This document shows positions 1 through 6,848 of a stretch of 19,354 nucleotides of DNA, piece after piece. A program made the translations under genes and the position numbers. The stretch's first letter is position 1. Each line of letters opens with the position of its first letter. The notes under the pieces are model-generated. The model had not been told where the DNA came from. It made no database searches and was given only the letters and a program-made list of their open reading frames with translations. Source of the DNA: Lachnospiraceae bacterium (GTDB taxonomy: Bacteria > Bacillota_A > Clostridia > Lachnospirales > Lachnospiraceae); the NCBI GenBank assembly GCA_017634255.1, contig JAGBNT010000014.1, positions 1 through 19,354 of the forward strand, written 5' to 3'.

Positions 1-536
1 ATCCCGATGTCTTCAACGTGCTGCTGCAGGTATTGGACGACGGGCGTATAACGGACTCCCAGGGGCATACCGTGGACTTTAAGAATACGATACTCATAAT
101 GACCTCTAATATAGGCTCCCAGTATCTTCTGGACGGAATAGACGCGGATGGAAACATAACGCTTGTTACGCAAAGCAAGGTCAATGAGGAGCTTAAAGAA
201 CACTTCAGACCGGAGTTTTTAAACAGACTGGATGAAACGATAATGTTCAGCCCCTTGAACCGGGACAATATCGACAGTATCATAGAACTTTTGGTAGAGG
301 ATACCAACAGGAGGCTTGCAGACAAGGAGCTTTCAATAAGGCTTACTGACGAGGCCAAGAGGGCTGTAGCGGATAATTCCTATGACCCCACTTTCGGCGC
401 CAGACCTTTGAAGCGATACATGCAAAAGAATGTGGAGACCCTTTCAGCAAGGCTGATACTTTCGGGAGATGTGCATGAGGGCTCAGTAATAGTCATAGAC
501 GCCGAGGACGGTGCTCTTAAGGCGTCGGTTGAATGA
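1..536 (+). CDS. clpB: ATP-dependent chaperone ClpB, C-terminal part (5' truncated by window edge)
   Basis: This is the end of a Clp/Hsp100 AAA+ ATPase. The reading frame is open from base 3 to the TGA at 534-536 and its true start lies outside the window. What is visible is the second half of the second nucleotide-binding domain: a VLLQVLDDGRITDSQG stretch, the sensor-1 region (MTSNIGS), the FRPEFLNRLDE segment with the arginine finger, and then the small C-terminal domain with the sensor-2 motif GARPLKR. These match ClpB more closely than ClpC or ClpX, and the C-terminal extension is short, as in ClpB. ClpB is a cytoplasmic hexamer that, with DnaK, threads aggregated proteins through its pore using ATP. 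No intrinsic terminator with a T-run follows; a promoter for the next gene begins within about 20 bases of the stop. ClpC or ClpA are the alternatives, less likely because the M-domain region cannot be inspected. Confidence 0.9.
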   Translation, partial: PDVFNVLLQVLDDGRITDSQGHTVDFKNTILIMTSNIGSQYLLDGIDADGNITLVTQSKVNEELKEHFRPEFLNRLDETIMFSPLNRDNIDSIIELLVEDTNRRLADKELSIRLTDEAKRAVADNSYDPTFGARPLKRYMQKNVETLSARLILSGDVHEGSVIVIDAEDGALKASVE

Positions 537-552
537 AAAAAACGTATAGATG

Positions 553-561
553 TGGTATAAT
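553..561 (+). promoter_or_regulatory. Extended -10 promoter for the DUF975 gene
   Basis: TGGTATAAT is a perfect TATAAT box (556-561) with a TG extension. Only a weak -35 can be proposed (TTGAAT at 529-534 is 21 bases away). Transcription would begin near 567-569, inside the hairpin at 563-586. Confidence 0.6.
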
Positions 562-562
562 A

Positions 563-586
563 CAGGGCGGCGGATATGCCGCCCTG
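563..586 (+). other. Perfect 9-bp GC-rich hairpin at the 5' end of the DUF975 transcript
   Basis: CAGGGCGGC (563-571) pairs exactly with GCCGCCCTG (578-586) around the loop GGATAT. The sequence after it (AATACATTT) is not a convincing T-run, so it is a poor intrinsic terminator for clpB. It lies directly downstream of the -10 box and ends 12 bases before the ribosome site GAGGAG (599-604). It could be a weak clpB terminator or a 5' structure on the next mRNA. Confidence 0.6.
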
Positions 587-612
587 AATACATTTAAAGA
601 GGAGATATTATC

Positions 613-1512
613 ATGTGGACAAGGAGCCTGCTTAAGACTCATGCTAAAGAATTTATTAAAAGAAATTACTGGAAATCGGTTCTGGCTTCATTAGTACTCA
701 CCCTATGTATGGGAGGAGGGGTCTTTGTAAACTACAGGACCAGTTTTAGGACCTCGATAAACGATATCAAAAATGCCGGACATTCTTTCAGAAGCCATAA
801 TATTCTGGATGCCGCCATGGAAAGCTTCGGTCTTTCGGGAGTAGACAGAAGGATGCTCCTGGGTGTTATTACAGTGATAACGGTTCTGATCTTTATAGGA
901 GTGCTGATAGGTCTGGCACTGCGTATCTTTTTGCTGCATCCCCTGGAGGTAGGGGGTCTGAGATTCTATTTGGACAATCATAACGAACCTGCCTCACTCG
1001 GAAGCCTGGGCTTTTCATTTGACAGCAGGCGTTATTGGAAGATTGTAAAAACGATGCTTTTGAAGGAGGTTTTTCTCCTGCTGTGGGGCTTGCTGTTTGT
1101 AATACCGGGGCTCATAAAATCCTATTCCTACAGGCTTGTGCCCTATATTATGGCGGATGATCCTGAAATGAAGCCCAATGATGCCATACTGCTTTCGAGA
1201 CAGCTTATGAACGGAAATAAATGGAGGGCATTTGTACTGGATCTTTCCTTTATCTTATGGCGTTTTCTTAATCTTTTCACCTTCGGACTCCTCGGGGTAT
1301 TGTGGGTAAATCCCTATGTTCATTCAACTGATGCGGAGCTATACCTTGCTATAAGATACGGCATTGCCAATCCGGCAAATGCAGATACAGTTAATCAGCA
1401 GCCGAGGATGTCCACAGAGGGAGTTTTTGAAACCGTGGAGCCCGAGAAAGTGGATAACGGGAACGTTACTGATAAGGATATATACGGAAACAGAAGTGGT
1501 CAGGATATTTAA
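613..1512 (+). CDS. DUF975 family integral membrane protein
   Basis: A 299-residue membrane protein of the DUF975 family (PF06161), common in Firmicutes and without a settled function. Family signs are the N-terminal amphipathic stretch with NYWKS just before the first membrane segment, the VGGLRFYLDNH segment, and the pair LLFVIPGLIKSYSY and YIMADDPEM. Hydrophobic segments lie at about residues 21-40, 81-110, 150-168 and 205-235. The last 45 residues are polar and probably cytoplasmic. The start is an ATG preceded by GAGGAG with an eight-base gap and by its own extended -10 promoter. A degenerate GGDEF gene starts 18 bases after its stop, so the two are probably cotranscribed; that raises, without proving, a link to membrane or c-di-GMP signalling. 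Confidence 0.85.
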   Translation: MWTRSLLKTHAKEFIKRNYWKSVLASLVLTLCMGGGVFVNYRTSFRTSINDIKNAGHSFRSHNILDAAMESFGLSGVDRRMLLGVITVITVLIFIGVLIGLALRIFLLHPLEVGGLRFYLDNHNEPASLGSLGFSFDSRRYWKIVKTMLLKEVFLLLWGLLFVIPGLIKSYSYRLVPYIMADDPEMKPNDAILLSRQLMNGNKWRAFVLDLSFILWRFLNLFTFGLLGVLWVNPYVHSTDAELYLAIRYGIANPANADTVNQQPRMSTEGVFETVEPEKVDNGNVTDKDIYGNRSGQDI

Positions 1513-1530
1513 GGGGGAGATGCAAGTAAC

Positions 1531-2064
1531 ATGGGGAGCGAAGGAATTAAGATAAAAAGTGATATTCTCAATTCTCTGGAGACCAGGGCTGAATATGATC
1601 CGCTTACGGAGGTTTACAACAGAAATGCGGCGGATGCCAATATTCGTGAGTGTTTAAGGCTTAACCCGGAGGACAGGGCGGCGATAGTGATGATAGAGAT
1701 CACGGATATACGCCGGATCAATGAAAAGTACGGTCACCATATGGGAGATCTGATACTTAAATCTGCCGCAAAGCTTATCGAAAGGTGTATTGGTATAGAT
1801 TCGGTTCTGGGACGCAACAGCGGAGCGCAGTTCATAGTTTTTCTTAAGGAAAGAAGCGGCTTTGGGGTGGAGGATATCATTAAAAAGATAGCGTCTGCCA
1901 AGCGTATCGTGGAGTATGAGGGTGAGGCTTATGAATATGAGTTTGCCATAGGATACTGCCTTTGTCCCTCCCAGGGGATATTGCTGCACGACCTGGCGGC
2001 AAAGGCGAGCGCAGCCTTGGAGAAGTCACGCACAGCGGGTGGTAAGGTGATAAAATTTGAATGA
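1531..2064 (+). CDS. Stand-alone degenerate GGDEF-domain protein (probably no cyclase activity)
   Basis: A 177-residue protein that is almost only a GGDEF fold. It keeps the domain entry DPLTEVYNRN, the helix RINEKYGHHMGD and a C-terminal AIGYCLCP strand. The signature loop, however, reads SGAQF where GGDEF is expected, and the first metal-binding aspartate of the usual DIDHFK motif is replaced by glutamate (EITDIRRIN). No RxxD I-site stands at the right distance. From family knowledge such proteins usually do not make c-di-GMP; they may bind GTP or act as partners. There is no sensor domain, only about 25 residues before the fold. The start ATG has AGGGGGAGA about ten bases upstream, and no alternative in-frame start exists between it and the preceding gene. 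It lies between DUF975 and a PAS-GGDEF-EAL gene, the likely functional neighbour. Confidence 0.85.
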   Translation: MGSEGIKIKSDILNSLETRAEYDPLTEVYNRNAADANIRECLRLNPEDRAAIVMIEITDIRRINEKYGHHMGDLILKSAAKLIERCIGIDSVLGRNSGAQFIVFLKERSGFGVEDIIKKIASAKRIVEYEGEAYEYEFAIGYCLCPSQGILLHDLAAKASAALEKSRTAGGKVIKFE

Positions 2065-2156
2065 TTTATAGTAAATGACACAACGAAAAGCGTTTGGTCG
2101 TTTGCTGCAGGACAGATGGTCAGAAGGATATGCAGTATTGAAAGGAAGAGTAAGCT

Positions 2157-3893
2157 ATGCCGGATAATAATGTTGAAAGGGAGATGAGACCGGATGAAAA
2201 AATGATACCGAAGGGACTTCCCGGAGGGTTCTTTATTTACAATGCATCAGGAAATGAGGAGCTGTATTACGCGGACGAAAACGTCATAAAGCTTTTTGGC
2301 TGCTCCTCCATGGAGGAATTTAGGGAATACACTAATAACAGCTTCTTAGGGATGGTATACCCGGAGGACCTTGAGAAGGTGGAGGGGGATATCCAGAAGC
2401 AGACCATGTTCGGGGAGAAGCGCCATGACTATGTGCGCTACCGTATTCAGGCAAAGACGGGAGAGATAAGATATATAGAGGATTTCGGACATCTTTTGCA
2501 CGGAGAGAACGGAAAAAGCTATTTTTACGTCTATATCGTGGATGTGGATAAGGATGAATATTATAACCGGAATAAAAACAGCTTTGCCGAGGCGCAGATC
2601 CTTTCATTTAATTCCGAAATGGATATACTTACCGGGCTCTTTAATATGCCCCGTTTTTATGAATGTGTGCAGGAGGAGCTCGGAAAGGAAGGTACAGGGC
2701 AGCTTCAAAACACTATTGTCTATATGGATATATCCGACTTTAAACTATTTAACGAGCGCTTTGGCTTCCAGAAGGGGGACGAGCTTTTGTACAACGTGGC
2801 AAGAAAGCTCTGGCAGAGCTTTGGAGAGCATATAATAGCCAGGTTCTCTGACGACCATTTTGTGGTCTATACCCACGACGAAAGCGTGCTGGAGAAAATA
2901 GTGGATATACAAAAGGACGTATCCGGCATGGTGGAGGGAACCAAGGTTACGATAAAAGCAGGCATATATTATATGAAGAAGGACAACTGCGATGTGGGTA
3001 TAGCCTGTGACCACGCGAGACTGGCGTGCAACGATTCCAAGCAGAGATACGATATAAATTACTGTATTTACAATGATGAGCTGACGGAGCGGCTTAAGAG
3101 GCGGCAATACATCGTCCACCATATAGACGAGGCGGTGGAAAATGAATATATAAAGATTTTCTATCAGCCCGTTATCAGGGTAAAGACAGGAGAGCTTTGC
3201 GGCTATGAGGCTCTGGCGCGCTGGAAGGACCCGGATGTGGGGATGCTCTCCCCTGCCGATTTCATAGAGACCCTTGAGCAGTCCCACCTCATACACAAGC
3301 TGGACTGCTTCATAATAAAAAAGGTCTGCGAGGACTATAAAAAGCTTAAAAACGCGGGGGAGCCTCTAGTACCTGTTTCGATAAACCTCTCGAGACTGGA
3401 TTTCGACCTCTGCGATATAGGGCGCGTTATCGACGACTACCGTGATGAGTACGATGTGCCAAAGAATATGCTGGACATAGAGATAACGGAGAGCGCCTTA
3501 AATGACGATTCGGAGGGGATGAAGAAGGAGATAAAGAGACTCAACGACTCCGGACATCAGATATGGATAGACGATTTCGGCAGCGGGTACTCTTCATTGA
3601 ACACTCTGGTTGAATATGTATTCGATGTATTGAAGCTCGACATGGAGTTTTTGCGGACCTTTGACCGCAATAAAAACATGGGTAAGCTTTTGGAACAGAT
3701 AGTTTCGGTGACGAACAAGCTGGGAAAGCTCGCACTCCAGGAGGGAGTGGAGACAAAGGAGCACTATGAGTTCCTTAAATCCATAGGCTGCGAGAAATGC
3801 CAGGGCTACTATTTCGGCAAACCCCAGCCCATGGAAGAGACCAGGGAAGCCACCCGCTCAAAGGGCATAGTATGGGAGAAGACAGAGGTTTAA
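2157..3893 (+). CDS. PAS-GGDEF-EAL protein, probable c-di-GMP phosphodiesterase with inactive GGDEF
   Basis: A 578-residue cytoplasmic signalling protein with no membrane segment. Residues 24-135 form a PAS fold (GGFFIYNASG to FYVYIVDVD). Residues 150-310 are a GGDEF domain in which the signature reads SDDHF (231-235), although the metal aspartate in YMDISDFK (D191) is kept. Residues 320-565 are an EAL domain with the expected catalytic set: E351 in YEALARW, N410 in INLS, the EITES glutamates (442-445), the DDFG pair (472-473), K493 in LKLD, QEGVE (528-532) and CQG (548-550). Known biochemistry of intact EAL domains predicts hydrolysis of c-di-GMP to pGpG, with the dead GGDEF as a possible GTP-sensing module; this is inference. 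The start ATG follows AAGGAAG. It converges with dapF, leaving only six bases between stops. Confidence 0.9.
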   Translation: MPDNNVEREMRPDEKMIPKGLPGGFFIYNASGNEELYYADENVIKLFGCSSMEEFREYTNNSFLGMVYPEDLEKVEGDIQKQTMFGEKRHDYVRYRIQAKTGEIRYIEDFGHLLHGENGKSYFYVYIVDVDKDEYYNRNKNSFAEAQILSFNSEMDILTGLFNMPRFYECVQEELGKEGTGQLQNTIVYMDISDFKLFNERFGFQKGDELLYNVARKLWQSFGEHIIARFSDDHFVVYTHDESVLEKIVDIQKDVSGMVEGTKVTIKAGIYYMKKDNCDVGIACDHARLACNDSKQRYDINYCIYNDELTERLKRRQYIVHHIDEAVENEYIKIFYQPVIRVKTGELCGYEALARWKDPDVGMLSPADFIETLEQSHLIHKLDCFIIKKVCEDYKKLKNAGEPLVPVSINLSRLDFDLCDIGRVIDDYRDEYDVPKNMLDIEITESALNDDSEGMKKEIKRLNDSGHQIWIDDFGSGYSSLNTLVEYVFDVLKLDMEFLRTFDRNKNMGKLLEQIVSVTNKLGKLALQEGVETKEHYEFLKSIGCEKCQGYYFGKPQPMEETREATRSKGIVWEKTEV

Positions 3894-3899
3894 AAAGAC

Positions 3900-4733
3900 T
3901 TAAACTGAAACTTCACCCGTAAATACGGTCTCGGCGGGACCGGTCATAAAGATATCCCCGCTTTCACGAGACCATTCTATGTTTAATTCACCTCCGCGCA
4001 GTATGAGCGTGGAGGTGTTTTCACTTTTTTCATTTAGGACTGCCGCTGCCAGAACGGCGCAGGCACCGGTGCCGCAGGCAAAGGTCTCTCCTGAACCGCG
4101 CTCCCAGACCCTCATTTTAAGATGAGTCCGGTCGATGACCTCCACAAATTCAGTATTTACCCTGTCGGGGAAAATGCTGTTATTCTCAAACAGCGGTCCG
4201 AGCTTTTCGAGCTCAAGGCTGTCGGTATCCGAAACGAAGATTACGGCATGGGGATTTCCCATGGAAACACAGGTTATGAGGTATTCCTCTTCATCAATGG
4301 TTACGCTCTCAGATACTATCCTCTCTCCGGGGAGAGCAACGGGGATGCGGGAGGGCTCAAATTCGGGAGCTCCCATGTTTACTCTTACCGTATCCACCTT
4401 TCCGTCCTTTACATGGAGCTTCAGCGTTTTTATACCTGCCAGGGTTTCCACAGTTATATCTGTCTTGTCCGTAAGAGAGTTATCGTAGACGTATTTTCCC
4501 ACACAGCGTATGCCGTTGCCGCACATCTTCCCCCTGGAGCCGTCGGCATTATACATCTCCATTTCGAAATCGGCTTTGTCGGAGGGATTTATGAAGATCA
4601 TCCCGTCAGAACCGATGCCGAAGTGCCTGTCGCTTAAGCGGATGGCGAGCTCCGGCTTGTTTTCGACCGCTTCCTCAAAGCCGTTCACATATATGTAATC
4701 ATTTCCTGTTCCGTGCATTTTCGTAAACTTCAT
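3900..4733 (-). CDS. dapF: Diaminopimelate epimerase
   Basis: DapF interconverts LL- and meso-diaminopimelate in the cytoplasm, the last step before lysine and the source of the meso-DAP used in peptidoglycan. The 277-residue length is normal. It starts MKFTKMHGTGNDY, the classical N terminus, and carries both catalytic cysteines: one in MCGNGIRC and the other in ETFACGTGACA. I place the start at 4733 rather than at the in-frame ATG at 4751, because AAAGGA sits nine bases before the inner ATG and the outer one overlaps that ribosome site. It is third in the minus-strand operon glnA - ANTAR - dapF, 32 bases after the ANTAR stop, so it should share the glnA leader control. The preceding enzyme of the pathway, DapL, is encoded divergently nearby. 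Confidence 0.95.
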   Translation of the reverse strand: MKFTKMHGTGNDYIYVNGFEEAVENKPELAIRLSDRHFGIGSDGMIFINPSDKADFEMEMYNADGSRGKMCGNGIRCVGKYVYDNSLTDKTDITVETLAGIKTLKLHVKDGKVDTVRVNMGAPEFEPSRIPVALPGERIVSESVTIDEEEYLITCVSMGNPHAVIFVSDTDSLELEKLGPLFENNSIFPDRVNTEFVEVIDRTHLKMRVWERGSGETFACGTGACAVLAAAVLNEKSENTSTLILRGGELNIEWSRESGDIFMTGPAETVFTGEVSV

Positions 4734-4765
4734 CGGAAATAGTCCTTTCATCGCCTCTAATTTTT

Positions 4766-5308
4766 TTACATGATGCGCAGCACCATCTGTGCGGATTCTA
4801 CCATATTTGTGCCTGAATCCATAGATATTTTTTGGAGGTACCGGTGGGCTTCCTCCTCTGACATATCGTTTCTTTGCATTAGCAGGAGCTTGGCGCCGTT
4901 TATGATCTCCTGCTCCTCACTGCTTCTCGCGCGGGGGCGCTCACGTCTCTTCCTGCGCCTGCGCTCGCAGTTTTCTACCATCATCTCGAGCGTATCGACA
5001 AGGTCATTTACCTTAAGAGGCATCTCCAGGCACAGAATACCGGAATCCGTCCTCTCCACGAGACTTGCCCTTCTGGTGACAAGGAGCATGTCGAAGTTTT
5101 CTCCGAGATAGTCCCCAAGCTCATCGTAGAGCATGTCGGGGAACTTGTAGCCGCAGACCACTATGCCGTCGATAATGTCGTCGGCGATGGAAAGAACCTC
5201 GGCACCTGTTGCGGCTGTTCCTATGCAATTAAAGCCGGAGCGGACAAGTATGTCCTTTATGCCCTTTGCCTCAGCGCTCCGGGAAAACCCTACAATGATA
5301 TTTGTCAC
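4766..5308 (-). CDS. ANTAR-domain RNA-binding antiterminator with pseudo-receiver (NitR-like)
   Basis: A 180-residue protein. Residues 1-112 have a response-regulator-like fold (MTNIIVGFSRSAEAKG onward), residues 113-129 are a strikingly basic linker (ERRRRKRRERPRARS), and residues 130-180 are an ANTAR domain (GAKLLLMQRNDMSEEEAHRY and a following helix). ANTAR domains bind paired hexaloop RNA hairpins and prevent transcription termination. The usual phosphoacceptor aspartate is missing: the strand reads VVCGYKFPD, with glycine at that place, so phosphorylation is unlikely. The start is GTG, six bases after the glnA stop, without a strong ribosome site, which suggests translational coupling. 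The arrangement recalls glnA-nitR of Clostridium saccharobutylicum, where an ANTAR protein is linked to glutamine synthetase. A matching RNA target is visible in the glnA leader (6676-6712), so autoregulation of the operon is the natural reading. Confidence 0.9.
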   Translation of the reverse strand: MTNIIVGFSRSAEAKGIKDILVRSGFNCIGTAATGAEVLSIADDIIDGIVVCGYKFPDMLYDELGDYLGENFDMLLVTRRASLVERTDSGILCLEMPLKVNDLVDTLEMMVENCERRRRKRRERPRARSSEEQEIINGAKLLLMQRNDMSEEEAHRYLQKISMDSGTNMVESAQMVLRIM

Positions 5309-5314
5309 TTGGCA

Positions 5315-6646
5315 TTACACTCTGTCCAGATAGTGCTCCACTTCCCACTGGCTTACATGAGCCCTGTAGTCAGCAAATTCGTTCAGCTTGGCATCGATAA
5401 ATTTTCTGGTTATATTCTCGCCCAGAATACTGCATACGAACTCGTCCTTTTTCAGCTCCTCCAGGGCGGCTCCCAGATTTTCCGGCAGTGTGTTTATACC
5501 GGCTCTTTCCCGTTCAGAGCTGGTCATGTTATAGATGTTTCCCTCGATGTCGGCGGGGGGCTCTATTTTATTTTTTATCCCGTCGAGACCTGCCTCAAGG
5601 CATAGCGCAAGAGCGAGATAGGGGTTTGAAGCGCTGTCCGGGCTTCTCAGCTCGATGCGGGTGTTTTCCCCGGCAGAGGAGGGGATCCTGATAAGGGAGG
5701 TTCTGTTCGAAAAGCTCCATGCCACATATGCAGGCGCGGCATCGTTGCCCGGGGATAAACGCTTGTAGGAATTTACTATCGGATTTAGGATGGCTGTCAT
5801 CCCGTAAATATGCTTCATGAGCCCGCCAATGAAGTATTTCGCCTCATCCGAGAGCCCGTCGGGGCTGGATTCGGAATAGAAGATATTCCTGCCCTCTGAG
5901 TGCAGGGATATATTTATATGCATGCCTGAGCCCGGAGCCTTGCAAAGGGGCTTGGGCATAAAGGTTGCATGAAGACCGTGGCGCTTTGCTATTGTCTTGA
6001 CGGCAAACTTGAAGGTCATGATATTATCCGCTGCAGTGAGTCCTTCTGTGTAATGGAAATTGATCTCATGCTGCGCAGGCGCCTGCTCATGATTGGAGCT
6101 TTCAACCTCATAGCCCATCTGTTCAAGCCCCAGGACAATGTCGCGTCTTGCGTTTTCGCCCATATCTATGGGCGCTACGTCAAAGTAGCCGGCTTTTTCA
6201 AATGTCTGTGTGGTGGGATTTCCGTTTTCGTCCGTGTTGAAAAGGAAAAATTCGTTAGAGGTGCCCACATTAAAGGTATAGCCCATCTCCCGCGCGTGTT
6301 TTACCGAATTTTGCAATATAAGCCGGGTATCGCCGGAGAAGCGGCTTCCGTCGGGACGGTGGATATCGCAGATGAACCTGGCGACCTTTCCCTGCTGGGG
6401 TCTCCAGGGAAAAGTCACGAACGTATCGATATCGGGATAGAGGATCATGTCGGACTCCTCAACCCTGGCGAAGCCGTCTATAAGCGAGCCGTCAAACATG
6501 CATTTGTTTTTAAGAGCCTTTTCAAGCTGTGAAGAGGTTATAGCCAGATTTTTCATTGTTCCGAAAATGTCAGGGAACTGAAGACGGATAAATTCAACAT
6601 CCTCATCCCGAACAAGCCTTATAATGTCATCCTTTGTATAAGCCAT
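5315..6646 (-). CDS. glnA: Glutamine synthetase type I (GSI-alpha)
   Basis: GlnA joins ammonia and glutamate with ATP to make glutamine. The 443-residue length fits type I dodecameric enzymes. Visible marks are the N-terminal beta-grasp region (FIRLQFPDIFGTMKN), the active-site stretch FMPKPLCKAPGSGMHIN, the ATP/glutamate region NSYKRLSPGNDAAPAY and the RIELRSPDSASNPYLA segment. The C-terminal part reads NIYNM where adenylylated beta enzymes have NLYDLP, which fits the alpha class of Firmicutes that is feedback-regulated rather than adenylylated. The start at 6646 is chosen because AAAGGAGAT stands just upstream and the protein then begins MAYTKDDIIRL; the open frame runs 28 codons further but that part is leader RNA. 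It is first in the operon with the ANTAR gene and dapF and is preceded by an attenuator. Confidence 0.97.
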   Translation of the reverse strand: MAYTKDDIIRLVRDEDVEFIRLQFPDIFGTMKNLAITSSQLEKALKNKCMFDGSLIDGFARVEESDMILYPDIDTFVTFPWRPQQGKVARFICDIHRPDGSRFSGDTRLILQNSVKHAREMGYTFNVGTSNEFFLFNTDENGNPTTQTFEKAGYFDVAPIDMGENARRDIVLGLEQMGYEVESSNHEQAPAQHEINFHYTEGLTAADNIMTFKFAVKTIAKRHGLHATFMPKPLCKAPGSGMHINISLHSEGRNIFYSESSPDGLSDEAKYFIGGLMKHIYGMTAILNPIVNSYKRLSPGNDAAPAYVAWSFSNRTSLIRIPSSAGENTRIELRSPDSASNPYLALALCLEAGLDGIKNKIEPPADIEGNIYNMTSSERERAGINTLPENLGAALEELKKDEFVCSILGENITRKFIDAKLNEFADYRAHVSQWEVEHYLDRV

Positions 6647-6664
6647 GATGATCTCCTTTCGTAT

Positions 6665-6701
6665 AAAAAACGCCCGGACAGAATCATTTCCTGCCCGAAC
6701 G
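6665..6701 (-). terminator. Intrinsic terminator (attenuator) in the glnA leader
   Basis: On the minus strand CGTTCGGGCAG (6701 to 6691) pairs with CTGTCCGGGCG (6681 to 6671), 11 pairs including three G-U pairs, around a nine-base loop, followed at once by TTTTTT (6670-6665). It lies between the glnA promoter and the glnA ribosome site, so it must act as an attenuator and not as the end of another gene. Confidence 0.8.
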
Positions 6702-6712
6702 CCTTTGTCCGA
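6676..6712 (-). promoter_or_regulatory. Candidate ANTAR-target RNA: two hexaloop hairpins in the glnA leader
   Basis: Read on the minus strand, P1 is CGGAC-AAAGGC-GTTCG (6711 to 6696): five pairs, one of them G-U, with a possible sixth U-G pair, and a six-base loop with A at position 1 and G at position 4. P2 follows directly: GGCAGGA-AATGAT-TCTGTCC (6695 to 6676), again a hexaloop with A1 and G4, with one bulged G (6690) in the 5' arm. This two-hairpin, A1/G4 arrangement is the published recognition pattern of ANTAR antiterminators. P1 takes up bases that form the 5' arm of the terminator at 6665-6701, so the two folds compete. The ANTAR gene lies in the operon that this leader controls. The fold was done by hand. 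Confidence 0.75.
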
Positions 6713-6720
6713 TTGCAATG

Positions 6721-6749
6721 AATATATCAATCGCGGAGTGCGTTGTCAA
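6721..6749 (-). promoter_or_regulatory. Strong sigma-A type promoter of the glnA operon
   Basis: On the minus strand a perfect -35 box TTGACA (6744-6749), a 17-base spacer and TATATT (6721-6726). The start would fall at about 6713-6714, placing hairpin P1 of the ANTAR target at the extreme 5' end of a leader of about 68 bases. Confidence 0.85.
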
Positions 6750-6773
6750 GCGCTGACCGCCGCCAAATTTCGC

Positions 6774-6802
6774 TTGAAACACTAAATAGACCATGATATT
6801 AT
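6774..6802 (+). promoter_or_regulatory. Promoter of dapL
   Basis: TTGAAA (6774-6779), 17-base spacer, TATTAT (6797-6802) with a TGA extension just before the -10 box. It is divergent from the glnA promoter; the two -35 boxes are only 24 bases apart. Confidence 0.75.
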
Positions 6803-6848
6803 TGCGCACGGATGTAACCGCAGTTCAGAGTAACAGAAAGGAAGAACA

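Noticed and set aside
2745..3296. Open frame of about 180 codons antisense to the PAS-GGDEF-EAL gene
   Set aside because: It lies wholly inside a well-supported gene, has no ribosome site and resembles no protein family.
3888..3905. Bidirectional terminator between the converging EAL and dapF genes
   Set aside because: The inverted repeat GTTTAA/TTAAAC has only six A-T rich pairs and one G-C and overlaps the stop codons; it is too weak to call.
4734..4751. Earlier in-frame ATG for dapF (six more residues)
   Set aside because: The ribosome site AAAGGA lies within this stretch, and the inner start gives the classical DapF N terminus.
5969..6532. Open frame of about 187 codons antisense to glnA
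   Set aside because: It covers the conserved glutamine synthetase core read on the minus strand and has no independent support.
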